Source: Dietzia aurantiaca | Lineage (GTDB): Bacteria; Actinomycetota; Actinomycetes; Mycobacteriales; Mycobacteriaceae | Reading direction: 5' to 3' | Length of the DNA stretch: 64,000 bases | NCBI RefSeq assembly: GCF_021033825.1 | Contig: NZ_JAIFXZ010000002.1 | Location: forward strand, 248,001 to 312,000 | Part shown: positions 12,154 through 23,195 of the stretch, one piece after another | How positions within the stretch are numbered: the first letter of the stretch is position 1 | How the letters are laid out: every line of letters begins with the position of its first letter | The notes under the pieces: model-generated | Database searches by the model: none | What the model saw: only the letters and a program-made list of their open reading frames with translations | What the model was told of the DNA's origin: nothing | Program-made: the position numbers and the translations under genes

Positions 12154-13026
12154 ATGGTCGACGGCGGGGACAAACGCGAACTACTCCTGATCAGCGGGAT
12201 GTCCGGAGCCGGTAAGGGCACGGCCTCCAAGGTTCTCGAGGAGTTCGGCTGGTACGTGGTGGACAACCTGCCGTTGTCGTTCATGAGCGACTTTCTGGAG
12301 CGGATCAGCGAATCCGAGACCGGCCCGCAGCGTCTTGCCATGGTGGTCGACACCCGCAGCATCGGTTTCGACGAGCACCTCGACGACCTGCTGGGCCACT
12401 TCGACGGTTCCGCGGGCGGCCGCATCCTGTTCCTCGAGGCCTCTGACGAGGCGTTGGTCAGCCGCTTCAACAACGTCCGCCGCTCCCACCCGCTGCAGTC
12501 CGGCGGCGGGCTCGTGGACGGGATCGTGCGTGAACGACGGATCCTCGAGGGGCTGCGGGGCCGGGCCGACGTCGTCGTCGACACCTCCTCCCTCAGCGTC
12601 CACGACCTACGACACCGGCTGGAGACGCCCTTCGGCGACCTCGGGTTCGACTTCCACCTCACCGTCGAGTCCTTCGGCTTCAAATACGGCGTCCCGGTGG
12701 ACGTCGACATGCTGCTCGACATGCGCTTCCTGCCCAACCCGCACTGGATCCCCGAGCTGCAGCCGCACACCGGGCGCGACAAACCGGTGCAGGACTATGT
12801 GCTGGCCGACGAGTCGATCGAGGAATACCTGCGATCGGCCGAGACCATGATCCGCCTGGCCATGAAGGGCTACCGGCGCGAGGGCAAGCGGTACATGACG
12901 ATCGCCGTCGGCTGCACCGGCGGCAAGCACCGGAGCGTCGCGATCTCCGAGTCGCTGGCCGGACGCCTGAGCGCACTGGACGCGGTCGAGGTCCACGTGC
13001 GCCACCGCGACCTCGGTCGGGAATGA
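12154..13026 (+). CDS. rapZ: RapZ-family RNase adapter / nucleotide-binding protein
   Basis: A P-loop protein of the YvcJ/RapZ family (M. tuberculosis Rv1421). In enterobacteria it controls glucosamine-6-phosphate synthase through small RNAs; its role in actinobacteria is unclear. The 290-residue product has Walker A GMSGAGKG near 14-21, a VDTRS motif near 63, and the conserved C-terminal YMTIAVGCTGGKHRSV. The ATG at 12154 has GAGG 7 nt upstream; the in-frame ATG at 12139 lacks a site. The order rapZ-yvcK-whiA is conserved across Gram-positive bacteria. Confidence 0.9.
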   Translation: MVDGGDKRELLLISGMSGAGKGTASKVLEEFGWYVVDNLPLSFMSDFLERISESETGPQRLAMVVDTRSIGFDEHLDDLLGHFDGSAGGRILFLEASDEALVSRFNNVRRSHPLQSGGGLVDGIVRERRILEGLRGRADVVVDTSSLSVHDLRHRLETPFGDLGFDFHLTVESFGFKYGVPVDVDMLLDMRFLPNPHWIPELQPHTGRDKPVQDYVLADESIEEYLRSAETMIRLAMKGYRREGKRYMTIAVGCTGGKHRSVAISESLAGRLSALDAVEVHVRHRDLGRE

Positions 13027-13033
13027 GTCGGTC

Positions 13034-14023
13034 ATGACCGAAGGCAGCACCTCACGGGTCTCATCGCTGGTCGCACTGGGCGGGGGACACGGACTGTCCG
13101 CCACCCTCCGGGCGGCGCGGCTCGTCGCCGACGACGTCACCGCGGTGGTCACCGTCGCGGATGACGGTGGATCCTCGGGGCGGCTACGACGTGAGCTCGG
13201 GATCCTGCCCCCCGGCGACCTGCGGATGGCACTCTGCGCCCTGGCCAGGGAAGACGACGAACACGACCGTCTGACCCGCCTGTTCCAGCACCGGTACGGG
13301 GGCACCGGTGCGCTCGCCGGACACGCCGTCGGCAACCTGGTGTTCGCGGGCCTGTGGGAGCTTCTCGGTGATCCGATAGAGGCTCTGGACGCGGTGCGGT
13401 CGATTCTCGGTGTGGACGGCCGCGTCCTGCCGATGTCACCGGTGGCGCTGGACATCGCCGCGGAGGTGGTGGGACTCGAGGCCGATCCGCGCGTCGTGCG
13501 GACGATCATCGGACAGGTCGCGGTGGCCACCACGCCGGGGAGTGTGCGCCGGGTGCGGCTCATCCCACCCGACCCGCCCGCCGCCGCCGGTGTGGTGGAG
13601 GCGATCGACACCGCCGATCTGGTCGTACTCGGGCCAGGCTCCTGGTTCACCAGCGTGATCCCCAACGTCCTGATCCGGGAGATCGCCGAGGCACTGGCCC
13701 GCACGTCCGCGACCAAGGTGCTCGTCCTCAACCTCGCACCGCAGCCGGGGGAGACGGCGGGTTTCTCCGCCGAGCAGCACCTGCACGTCCTGCGCCAGCA
13801 TGCGCCCGACATCGACTTCGACTCGGTCCTGGTCGACCCCCGGATGCCGCTGAGCGCGACCGAACGTGAGCACCTCGAACGCGCCGCCGCAGGACTGGGG
13901 GCCCGGGTCGTGACCGCGGAGATCGCGCGGACCCGGGCGGATGGGACCATGATGGCCGTCCACGACCCGGTACTGCTGGCCTCCGTGCTGGCCGCCTCGA
14001 CGTCCGCACCTGCGGGCGAGTGA
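13034..14023 (+). CDS. yvcK: YvcK/CofD-like protein (gluconeogenesis factor)
   Basis: Member of the YvcK (GlmR, CuvA) family, which binds UDP-sugars and links carbon supply to cell-wall precursor synthesis. The 329-residue product begins with the glycine-rich [13 protein letters not shown] (about 15-27) and [14 protein letters not shown] (about 41-54), both family hallmarks, followed by PPGDLRMAL and GHAVGNL. It lies 7 nt after rapZ and just before whiA. The M. tuberculosis counterpart Rv1422 (CuvA) acts in peptidoglycan regulation. Confidence 0.9.
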   Translation: MTEGSTSRVSSLVALGGGHGLSATLRAARLVADDVTAVVTVADDGGSSGRLRRELGILPPGDLRMALCALAREDDEHDRLTRLFQHRYGGTGALAGHAVGNLVFAGLWELLGDPIEALDAVRSILGVDGRVLPMSPVALDIAAEVVGLEADPRVVRTIIGQVAVATTPGSVRRVRLIPPDPPAAAGVVEAIDTADLVVLGPGSWFTSVIPNVLIREIAEALARTSATKVLVLNLAPQPGETAGFSAEQHLHVLRQHAPDIDFDSVLVDPRMPLSATEREHLERAAAGLGARVVTAEIARTRADGTMMAVHDPVLLASVLAASTSAPAGE

Positions 14024-14046
14024 ACACAAGAATGAAGGAGCAGGGA

Positions 14047-15030
14047 GTGTCGCTGACCGCGCAGGTCAAGTCCGAACTGGTGAGGGTCCCGGTGGGGAGC
14101 TCGGAGACCAGGAAGGCGGAGGTCGCCGCCATCCTGAGGTTCGCGGGAACCCTGCAGGTCCTGTCGGGCCGCCTGGTGATCGAATCGGAGGTCGACTCCG
14201 GCGACATCGCCGACCGCCTGGCCGCCGAGCTCGACTCCCTTTTCGGCGTCTCCTGCGAGATTCACCCGATCGGGGGATCCGGTGGCAGGGCCGCGCGGAA
14301 GTTCGTCATCCGGGTGATCGACCGCGGCGCCGACCTCGCCCGCCAGCTCGGACTGGTCGACGGTGCCGGGCGCGGGGTCCGCGGCCTGCCGGCCGCCGTC
14401 GTGGGCGGCCCCGTCACCGCGGCCGAGGCCGCATGGCGGGGCGCGTTCCTCGCCCACGGTTCACTCACCAAGCCCGGCCGGTCGTCCGCCCTCGAGGTGA
14501 CGGCACCTGGTTCCGAGGCGGCGATGGCCCTGGTCGGCGCCGCGCGCCGACTCGGCGTGACGGCCAAGGCCCGCGAGGTCCGCGGGGGCGACCGCGTGGT
14601 GATCCGCGACGGCGAGGCGATCGGGATCCTGCTCGCCCGGATGGGCGCCACGGCCACCCGGGAAGTCTGGGAGGAGCGCCGCTCCCGCGGCGAGGTGCGT
14701 GCGACCGCCAACCGGCTCGCCAACTTCGACGACGCGAACCTGCGTCGCTCGGCGCGCGCCGCCGTCGCGGCGGCCGCCCGTGTCCAGCGGGCATTGGAGA
14801 TCCTCGGCGAGGACGTCCCGGATCACCTGCTGGCCGCCGGCGAACTCCGGGTTCAGCACCGGCAGTCCTCGCTCGAGGAACTCGGTCAGCTCGCCGACCC
14901 GCCGATGACCAAGGACGCCGTCGCGGGCCGGATCCGGCGCCTGTTGTCCATGGCGGACCGCAAGGCATCCGAACTCGGTATCCCGGACACCGAGTCCGTC
15001 GTCACCGAGGACATGCTCGACGACGCCTGA
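14047..15030 (+). CDS. whiA: sporulation/division regulator WhiA
   Basis: DNA-binding regulator with a LAGLIDADG-type domain and a C-terminal helix-turn-helix; in Streptomyces it works with WhiB on septation genes. The 327-residue product begins [11 protein letters not shown], matching the usual family start, and contains RAAFLAHGS-like [15 protein letters not shown] (about 133-147) and a C-terminal HTH (about 275-320). The GTG at 14047 has AAGGAG 6 nt upstream. In-frame starts at 14020 and 14032 would add residues not typical of the family and include the ribosome site itself. Confidence 0.92.
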   Translation: MSLTAQVKSELVRVPVGSSETRKAEVAAILRFAGTLQVLSGRLVIESEVDSGDIADRLAAELDSLFGVSCEIHPIGGSGGRAARKFVIRVIDRGADLARQLGLVDGAGRGVRGLPAAVVGGPVTAAEAAWRGAFLAHGSLTKPGRSSALEVTAPGSEAAMALVGAARRLGVTAKAREVRGGDRVVIRDGEAIGILLARMGATATREVWEERRSRGEVRATANRLANFDDANLRRSARAAVAAAARVQRALEILGEDVPDHLLAAGELRVQHRQSSLEELGQLADPPMTKDAVAGRIRRLLSMADRKASELGIPDTESVVTEDMLDDA

Positions 15031-15069
15031 CCGCCGGTAGGACCCTGCACAGCGCCGGACGGCGGCGGG

Positions 15070-15075
15070 TAGTCT
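15070..15075 (+). promoter_or_regulatory. predicted -10 element for gap
   Basis: TAGTCT sits in a CGGGTAGTCTGGA context that recurs letter for letter before secG (18401-18413). It leaves a leader of about 70 nt with an AAGGAG ribosome site near 15136-15141 before the gap GTG. Confidence 0.5.
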
Positions 15076-15137
15076 GGATCACGTCCCCGGGCTGTACCCG
15101 GCCCCGGTGACGTCCAGCGTTCTCGCACCACCAATAA

Positions 15138-16166
<1,029 letters not shown>

Positions 16167-16202
16167 CGGGTCGGAAGACCACGAAGAGCCACGAGCACCA
16201 CC

Positions 16203-16249
16203 ACCGGGCCCGGCCCCGGGACGTCCACAGCGTTCCGGCCGGGCCCGGT
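16203..16249 (+). other. long GC-rich hairpin between gap and pgk
   Basis: A perfect 13-bp inverted repeat (ACCGGGCCCGGCC at 16203-16215, its complement at 16237-16249) encloses a 21-nt loop in the 137-nt gap. There is no T-run, so it may be an attenuator or an mRNA-stabilising/processing structure that sets gap expression above pgk-tpiA. Confidence 0.45.
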
Positions 16250-16303
16250 CCGGCATCACCCACCACCCACCACCACACAGCACCTCCCGGAGGAGTCCAC
16301 CCC

Positions 16304-17521
<1,218 letters not shown>

Positions 17522-17548
17522 CACCGACCGTCGACAACAGGAGAGAAC

Positions 17549-18334
17549 ATGGCACGCACCCCGCTCATCGCCGGCAACTGGAAGATGAACCTCAATCATC
17601 TCGAGGCCATCGCCCTCGTGCAGAAGGTCGCCTTCGCGCTGCCCGAGAAGTACCTCGAGAAGGTGGATGTGGCATTCATCCCGCCCTTCACCGATATCCG
17701 CGGCGTCCAGATCGTGATCGAGGGCGACAAGCTCGGTTTCGCCTACGGCGCGCAGGACGTGTCGGTCCATGAATCCGGGGCGTACACCGGCGAGGTCTCG
17801 GCGGCGATGCTCGCCAAGCTCGGTTGCACCTACGTCGTGGTCGGGCACTCCGAGCGTCGCGACTACCACGCGGAGTCCGATGAGCTCGTCGCCGCCAAGG
17901 CCGCGGCCAGCCACAAGCACGGTCTGACGCCGATCGTGTGCGTCGGCGAGAAGCTGGACGTCCGCGAGGCCGGTCAGCACGTCTCGTACGTGGTCGACCA
18001 GCTCAGGGGATCGCTCGCAGGCCTCTCCAGGGAGCAGCTCGCCGGCACCGTGATCGCCTATGAGCCGGTCTGGGCAATCGGCACCGGAAAGACCGCCTCG
18101 GCTGCGGACGCCCAGGAGGTGTGCGCCGCGATCCGCGCCGCACTGGCCGAGCTCGCGGACAACGAGATCGCTGAGAAGGTGCGCGTTCTGTACGGGGGAA
18201 GCGTCAACGCCTCGAATGTCGGCGAACTGCTCGAGCAGGCGGACGTCGACGGCGGCCTCGTCGGCGGCGCGTCCCTCAAGCCGGATGAGTTCGCGCAGCT
18301 CTCGGCGATCGCCGCCGGCGGCCCGCTGCCCTGA
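17549..18334 (+). CDS. tpiA: triosephosphate isomerase
   Basis: Interconverts dihydroxyacetone phosphate and glyceraldehyde-3-phosphate. The 261-residue TIM barrel has the substrate lysine in AGNWKMN (8-14), the catalytic His in VVGHSERR (near 98-105), the catalytic Glu in [11 protein letters not shown] (near 172) and the phosphate loop [12 protein letters not shown] lies just upstream of the ATG. No ppc gene follows, unlike Corynebacterium, where ppc sits between tpi and secG. Confidence 0.97.
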   Translation: MARTPLIAGNWKMNLNHLEAIALVQKVAFALPEKYLEKVDVAFIPPFTDIRGVQIVIEGDKLGFAYGAQDVSVHESGAYTGEVSAAMLAKLGCTYVVVGHSERRDYHAESDELVAAKAAASHKHGLTPIVCVGEKLDVREAGQHVSYVVDQLRGSLAGLSREQLAGTVIAYEPVWAIGTGKTASAADAQEVCAAIRAALAELADNEIAEKVRVLYGGSVNASNVGELLEQADVDGGLVGGASLKPDEFAQLSAIAAGGPLP

Positions 18335-18343
18335 TACATCCTT

Positions 18344-18380
18344 CCCGGCGCGTCCGGCCCTCGGGCCCGGGCGCGCCGGG
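18344..18380 (+). terminator. probable tpiA terminator
   Basis: A 9-bp perfect stem (CCCGGCGCG / CGCGCCGGG) encloses a second GGCC hairpin, starting 10 nt after the tpiA stop. The T-run is poor (ATTCGCC), common for high-GC actinobacterial terminators. Confidence 0.5.
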
Positions 18381-18404
18381 ATTCGCCATGAACATCCGAC
18401 CGGG

Positions 18405-18410
18405 TAGTCT
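18405..18410 (+). promoter_or_regulatory. predicted -10 element for secG
   Basis: TAGTCT lies in the same 13-nt context as the gap promoter, downstream of the tpiA hairpin, giving secG its own transcript with a roughly 45-nt leader. Confidence 0.45.
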
Positions 18411-18460
18411 GGAGCGGTCGCTATCTGACCGCCCGACCTGACGTGAGGCACGATCTCTAC

Positions 18461-18694
18461 ATGAAGCTCGCCCTGGACCTCTTCCTCATCATCTCCAGCT
18501 TGCTGTTGATGCTGTTCATCCTGCTGCATCGCGGCAAGGGTGGCGGTCTGTCCTCGCTCTTCGGCGGCGGTGTCCAGTCGAGCCTGTCCGGATCGAGCGT
18601 CGTGGAGCGGAACCTCGACCGTGTCACCGTGATCGTGGCCGTCCTCTGGCTGATCGGCATCATCGCGATGGGGCTCGTGGTTCGGTTCGGCTGA
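18461..18694 (+). CDS. secG: preprotein translocase subunit SecG
   Basis: Small membrane subunit of the SecYEG channel. The 77-residue product has two membrane helices (about 5-23 and 54-75) joined by the highly conserved cytoplasmic loop HRGKGGGLSSLFGGG (24-38). The ATG at 18461 gives the family length; the in-frame GTG at 18443 would add six residues. The order tpiA-secG matches M. tuberculosis. Confidence 0.93.
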   Translation: MKLALDLFLIISSLLLMLFILLHRGKGGGLSSLFGGGVQSSLSGSSVVERNLDRVTVIVAVLWLIGIIAMGLVVRFG

Positions 18695-18737
18695 CCTCCC
18701 GGTCACCGACACACACCGCGCGCGGTTGCCCGCGCAA

Positions 18738-18789
18738 ACGAACGGGGTGCGTCTCCTTCCGTGATCGGAAGGTCACGCACCCCGTTCGT
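18738..18789. terminator. strong bidirectional terminator between secG and pgl
   Basis: A perfect 15-bp outer stem (18738-18752 with 18775-18789) encloses a perfect 7-bp inner stem (CCTTCCG / CGGAAGG) with a TGAT loop; only CT and TC separate the two. It lies between convergent genes and can serve both directions. Confidence 0.88.
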
Positions 18790-18823
18790 CATTTCCTGCA
18801 CTCCCGCGTGAGGCGGGTCCCGC

Positions 18824-19546
18824 TCACGACAGCATCGACGCAGCCGGCCCGTCCAGGTGGTACGTCGTGGTAACGACGCCCCGCGCTCCCGCGACCGGCC
18901 AGTCCACCGGATCCGCGCCCTCGATGCCGCGGGCGACCGCTTCGGCCTTGCCGTCTCCGGTGGCCACCACGATCACGTGCCGCGACCGGCAAACGGCGGG
19001 AAGGGTGAACGTGAGCCGTTCCGGCGGCGGCTTGGGACAGTCGCGCACGCCCACCACCAGTTGCTCGCTCTCCGCGACCGCCGGGGTGTGGGGGAAGATC
19101 GAGTCAATGTGTCCCTCGGGCCCCATCCCGAGAAGCGTCACATCGAACAGCGTCTCGTCCCCGGCGGGCATGGGGTGTGCGGCGCGGAACGCGCTCGCCG
19201 CGGCATCGACATCGTCGTGCTCCGCGCCGCGTGCGGGCCAGCGGTGCACCGTGGGCCGTCCGCCCAAGACATCGAGAAGGACGTCGTCGATCTGGCCGTC
19301 GTTACGCTCGGGGTCGTCAGCGGGAACGAATCGCTCGTCACCGAAGTAGATGGTGACCCGCTCCCACTCGATGTCCGCGTCGGCCAGCGCCGCTGCGGTC
19401 TTGACGCCCGCGCTCCCACCGGTCAGCGACAGGACAGCCTGACCGGTGGCGGCGATTTGCTCGTTGAGATGGCCGGTGACGGCCTGCGCCGCGGCGGCGG
19501 CGAGGCTGTCGATGTCCGGATGGACGAGATGGCGGATGTCTGACAT
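18824..19546 (-). CDS. pgl: 6-phosphogluconolactonase
   Basis: Hydrolyses 6-phosphogluconolactone, the second step of the oxidative pentose phosphate pathway. The 240-residue product (DevB type) shows LSLTGGSAGVK near 39-49, IYFGDERFVP near 67-76, and LLGMGPEGHIDSIFP near 128, all NagB/RpiA-fold signatures. ACAGGAGC precedes the ATG. It is the last gene of the tkt-tal-zwf-opcA-pgl run, 54 nt after opcA. Confidence 0.94.
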   Translation of the reverse strand: MSDIRHLVHPDIDSLAAAAAQAVTGHLNEQIAATGQAVLSLTGGSAGVKTAAALADADIEWERVTIYFGDERFVPADDPERNDGQIDDVLLDVLGGRPTVHRWPARGAEHDDVDAAASAFRAAHPMPAGDETLFDVTLLGMGPEGHIDSIFPHTPAVAESEQLVVGVRDCPKPPPERLTFTLPAVCRSRHVIVVATGDGKAEAVARGIEGADPVDWPVAGARGVVTTTYHLDGPAASMLS

Positions 19547-19600
19547 CGGTGCTCCTGTCGTGGGCGTGATTCGGCGTACTGCCCGCGGCCGCGATCTGCG

Positions 19601-20533
19601 TCAGCGGACCGAGGCTGAGGTGTAGATGACCCGATCGAAGTTGGCCAGCGCGTCGGCGTAGACCCCGTCGGTATCCATGCGTCTGAGTTCTTCCGCCAGG
19701 CAGTCGGCGATACTACGACCGACCAGGGCGACCCGGGTGGGTGAGTGTCCGGTGATGTGAAGCTCTGCTGCCGTGGGGCTGACCTGCTTGAGCACGATCG
19801 ATCCCGAGGCGCGCTCGAGGACGACCATCGACGGGCCCACCGCGCGGTGCACGTCGATCTCCAGGCGGGACGCGAGCCACGCGCCGGCCAGGTCGACCGA
19901 TGCGGCGCGTTCGGGACCGCAGACCGTGGCGGCCGTGATGGGCTCGTACGGCGGGCGGTCCAGCGTTGCGGCGAGCAGCGACCGCCAGTGGGTGATCCGT
20001 GCCCACGCCAGATCGGTATCGCCCGGCGAGTAGCCCGCAGCACGTTTGACCAGCGCGTCAGTCGGGTGCCCCTCCGTGTCGGAGTCGACAATGCGACGCC
20101 GTGCCAGCCGCCCGACCTTGTCCTCGGACAACAGGGTCGGGGAGTGCCGGGGCCACCACACCGCCAGGGGGGTGTCGGGCAGGAGCAGAGGAGTGACGAT
20201 CGCGGCCGATTGCGATGCCAGGCCGCCGGAGGTCCGCAGCACGACCACCTCCGCCGCGCCGGCGTCTCCACCGACCCGGATCTGTCCGTCGAGGCGATCA
20301 CCGTCGGCGCGGCGTCCGCGGATCACCACGATCACGCGACAGGGGTGCTCGCGGCTCGCCTCGTTGGCGGCATCGATCGCCGCTTCGCTCCCACGGACAT
20401 GGTCGGTGAGCACGATGAGCGTGAGGACGCGGCCGATGGTGCTGAGGCCGGATTCCTCACGGATCTGCACCAGCTTCTTGGCGATCTCCCGCGTGGAGGT
20501 GTCGGGAAGGTCGATGATCACGGTCGCCTCCAT
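19601..20533 (-). CDS. opcA: OpcA, glucose-6-phosphate dehydrogenase assembly protein
   Basis: Partner protein that supports assembly or redox control of glucose-6-phosphate dehydrogenase in cyanobacteria and actinobacteria. The 310-residue product starts [20 protein letters not shown], typical of the actinobacterial form, and has no known catalytic motif. Its start lies 16 nt inside the 3' end of zwf, so the two are translationally coupled, consistent with a physical partnership. Confidence 0.92.
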   Translation of the reverse strand: MEATVIIDLPDTSTREIAKKLVQIREESGLSTIGRVLTLIVLTDHVRGSEAAIDAANEASREHPCRVIVVIRGRRADGDRLDGQIRVGGDAGAAEVVVLRTSGGLASQSAAIVTPLLLPDTPLAVWWPRHSPTLLSEDKVGRLARRRIVDSDTEGHPTDALVKRAAGYSPGDTDLAWARITHWRSLLAATLDRPPYEPITAATVCGPERAASVDLAGAWLASRLEIDVHRAVGPSMVVLERASGSIVLKQVSPTAAELHITGHSPTRVALVGRSIADCLAEELRRMDTDGVYADALANFDRVIYTSASVR

Positions 20534-22092
20534 ACCCGGCCGCTACGGGCCAGTATCTCGTCGGCGCCCTCCGGCCCCCACGTTCCGGCCTGGTACTGCT
20601 CAGGGGTTCCTTGCGACGCCCACTCCCGGAGCACGGGATCAAGCAACATCCAGCTCAGTTCGACCTCTCGGGAGACGGGGAACAGGGACGGCTCGCCCAG
20701 GAGGACGTCGAGGATGAGACGCTCGTACGCCTCGGGGGAGGACTCGGTGAACGCCTCGCCATAGGCGAAGTCCATGTTGACGTCGCGGACCTCCATAGCC
20801 GTCCCGGGGACCTTCGAGCCGAATCGGAGCGTGACCCCCTCGTCGGGCTGAACCCTGATGACAAGCGCGTTCTGGCCCAACTCCTGGGTCATGGTCGCGT
20901 CGAACGGCAGGTGCGGGGCGCGGCGGAACACCACGGCGATCTCGGTGACGCGGCGTCCGAGACGCTTGCCGGTGCGCAGATAGAACGGCACGCCAGCCCA
21001 TCGCCGATTGTGGACCTCGAGCGTGATCGCGGCGTACGTCTCGGTGGTGGACGAGGGGTCGTACCCCTCCTCCTCCTTGAGCCCGACGACGTGCTCGGAG
21101 CCCTGCCACCCGGCCGAGTACTGACCGCGCGCAGCGGTCTCGGCGATGGGCAGCGCCAGGGAAGTCGACTCCAGGACCTTGGTCTTCTCCGCACGGAGTG
21201 CTGCTGCGGAGAAGTCGGTCGGTTCTTCCATCGCCACCAGCGCCATCAACTGGATGAGGTGGTTCTGGATGACGTCCCGTGCCGCTCCGATCCCGTCGTA
21301 GTAGCCGGCGCGGCCACCCAATCCGATGTCCTCGGCCATCGTGATCTGCACGTGGTCCACGTGATTGGCATTCCAGACGGGCTCGAACAGCTGGTTCGCG
21401 AACCGGAGGGCCAGAATGTTCTGGACGGTCTCCTTGCCCAGGTAGTGGTCGATCCGGAAGACGGAGTCCTCCGGGAATACCGCCCCCACCACGTCGTTCA
21501 GTTCTCTCGCGCTGTCGAGGTCATGACCGAACGGCTTCTCGATCACCACCCGTCGCCAGGACCCGTCCGGACCCCTGGTGGCGCCGGTCCGGTCGAGGTG
21601 CCGACAGACCGTGGGGAAGTCGTCCGGGGGAATCGACAGGTAGAACGCATAGTTCCCGGCTGTGCCACGCTCTGACTCCAGCACTCCCAACTCGTCCGCG
21701 AGGCGATCGAAGCCCTCGTCGTCGTCGAACGTTCCGGTCACGAACCGCAGTCCGGCGGCGAGTTGGTCCCACACGTCCTCGCGGAACGGGGTCCGGCACT
21801 TCTCCCGCGCGCACTCGCGCGCGAACTCCGCGAACTGCTCGCTCGACCACTTCCTACGGCCGAAACCGATGAGCGAGAAGCCGGGGGGAAGCAGGCCGCG
21901 GTTGGCGAGGTCGTACACCGCCGGGATCAGCTTCTTCTTGGACAGATCACCGGTGACGCCGAAGATCACCAGGCCCGACGGGCCGGCGATCCGGGGGAGA
22001 CGTCGGTCTCGCGGATCGCGTAGTGGGTTGGTCGGCTCCGGAGCCACGGAGCCGACCGCACCGGGGCGGTGCCTTGGGGCCGACTCGCTCAC
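20518..22092 (-). CDS. zwf: glucose-6-phosphate 1-dehydrogenase
   Basis: First committed enzyme of the oxidative pentose phosphate pathway. The 524-residue product has the NADP-binding [15 protein letters not shown] (near 44-58), the active-site RIDHYLGKE (near 215) and the EKPFGHD motif (near 181). Its GTG (VSESAPR) overlaps the tal stop as GTGA; the open frame continues upstream into tal, but without a usable site. An N-terminal extension of about 40 residues precedes the Rossmann fold, as in mycobacterial Zwf2. Confidence 0.95.
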   Translation of the reverse strand: MSESAPRHRPGAVGSVAPEPTNPLRDPRDRRLPRIAGPSGLVIFGVTGDLSKKKLIPAVYDLANRGLLPPGFSLIGFGRRKWSSEQFAEFARECAREKCRTPFREDVWDQLAAGLRFVTGTFDDDEGFDRLADELGVLESERGTAGNYAFYLSIPPDDFPTVCRHLDRTGATRGPDGSWRRVVIEKPFGHDLDSARELNDVVGAVFPEDSVFRIDHYLGKETVQNILALRFANQLFEPVWNANHVDHVQITMAEDIGLGGRAGYYDGIGAARDVIQNHLIQLMALVAMEEPTDFSAAALRAEKTKVLESTSLALPIAETAARGQYSAGWQGSEHVVGLKEEEGYDPSSTTETYAAITLEVHNRRWAGVPFYLRTGKRLGRRVTEIAVVFRRAPHLPFDATMTQELGQNALVIRVQPDEGVTLRFGSKVPGTAMEVRDVNMDFAYGEAFTESSPEAYERLILDVLLGEPSLFPVSREVELSWMLLDPVLREWASQGTPEQYQAGTWGPEGADEILARSGRVWRRP

Positions 22093-23195
22093 GAACCCGC
22101 CGGGATCTCGTCGATCCGCGACCTCACGGTGTCCGACAGGGCGTCCCACGCCGTGACGAACTTCTCCACGCCCTGCTGCTCGAGCAGCGCGAAGACCTCG
22201 TCGAGGTCGATCCCGTCCGCGCGGAGGGCGTCGAGGGTCGCACGGGAGGCAGCAGCCGAGCCACGAACGGTATCGCCCTCTAGTACCCCGTGATCAGCGA
22301 ACGCCTCCATGGTGGCGAAGGGCATCGTGTTGACCGTCCCGTGCGTGACCAGCCCCGTCACGTACAGCGTGTCGGGGTAGGCGGGGTCCTTGACGCCGGT
22401 CGAGGCCCAGAGCAGGCGCTGCGGGCGAGCACCGCGGTCAGCAAGTGCGCCGAAACGCCCGGACGGATCGAACAGCTCGTCGTAGACCTCCTGGCACAGA
22501 CGCGCATTCGCGAGCCCGGCCTGCCCCCGCAGCGCGGAGTCCTCCGGGAGACGTGAATCGATCTCGGTGTCGAGTCTGGAGACGAAGACGGACGCGACCG
22601 AGTGGATTGTCGACAGGTCATGACCTGCCTCCGCTGCCCGTTCGAGACCGGCGATGTACGCCTGCGCGACCTCGCGGTACTGATCGACCGAGAAGATCAG
22701 CGTGACGTTGACGTCGATACCCTTACCGATCACCTCGGTGATGGCCGGCAGCCCGGCCGCGGTGGCGGGAATCTTGATCATGACGTTCGGGCGGTCCACG
22801 ACGTCGGCGAGCTCCACGGCCTGGGTGACCGTGGCCTCGGTCTGATCCGCGAGTCGCGGATCGACCTCGAGAGACACTCGTCCGTCGACACCGCCGGTCG
22901 ACCGGAAGGTGTCCGCCAGGACATCGCACGCATCGCGGACATCCGCGGTGGTGAGCGCACGGAGGACCGCATCGACGTCGCGGTCGGCGGCCACCGCCTC
23001 GGTGAGAGCCGACTCGTACGCCGACGAATCGGACAGAGCCGACTGGAAGATCGCCGGGTTGGTGGTGACGCCCACCACCGAGTAGGTCGACATCCGCGAT
23101 GCCAACTCACCCGACCCGATGAGCTGGCGCGACAGATCGTCGAGCCAGACGGATACGCCGGCAGCGCTGAGCGCGGCGAGATTAGCGTTGGTCAT
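22089..23195 (-). CDS. tal: transaldolase
   Basis: Moves a dihydroxyacetone unit between sugar phosphates in the non-oxidative pentose phosphate branch. The 368-residue product shows the [10 protein letters not shown] signature (near 43-52) and the Schiff-base lysine in NVMIKIPAT (near 140). Two consecutive ATGs (23198 and 23195) are possible; AGGAGG is only 1 nt from the first and 4 nt from the second, so the second is preferred. The start overlaps the tkt stop. Confidence 0.95.
   Translation of the reverse strand: MTNANLAALSAAGVSVWLDDLSRQLIGSGELASRMSTYSVVGVTTNPAIFQSALSDSSAYESALTEAVAADRDVDAVLRALTTADVRDACDVLADTFRSTGGVDGRVSLEVDPRLADQTEATVTQAVELADVVDRPNVMIKIPATAAGLPAITEVIGKGIDVNVTLIFSVDQYREVAQAYIAGLERAAEAGHDLSTIHSVASVFVSRLDTEIDSRLPEDSALRGQAGLANARLCQEVYDELFDPSGRFGALADRGARPQRLLWASTGVKDPAYPDTLYVTGLVTHGTVNTMPFATMEAFADHGVLEGDTVRGSAAASRATLDALRADGIDLDEVFALLEQQGVEKFVTAWDALSDTVRSRIDEIPAGS

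Noticed and set aside
14020-14046. Longer WhiA start at 14020 or 14032
   Set aside because: The AAGGAG ribosome site would fall inside the gene; the 14047 start gives the usual family N-terminus.
22093-22149. Upstream start for zwf
   Set aside because: It would place 19 extra residues inside tal; the GTG at 22092 forms a natural GTGA overlap with the tal stop.
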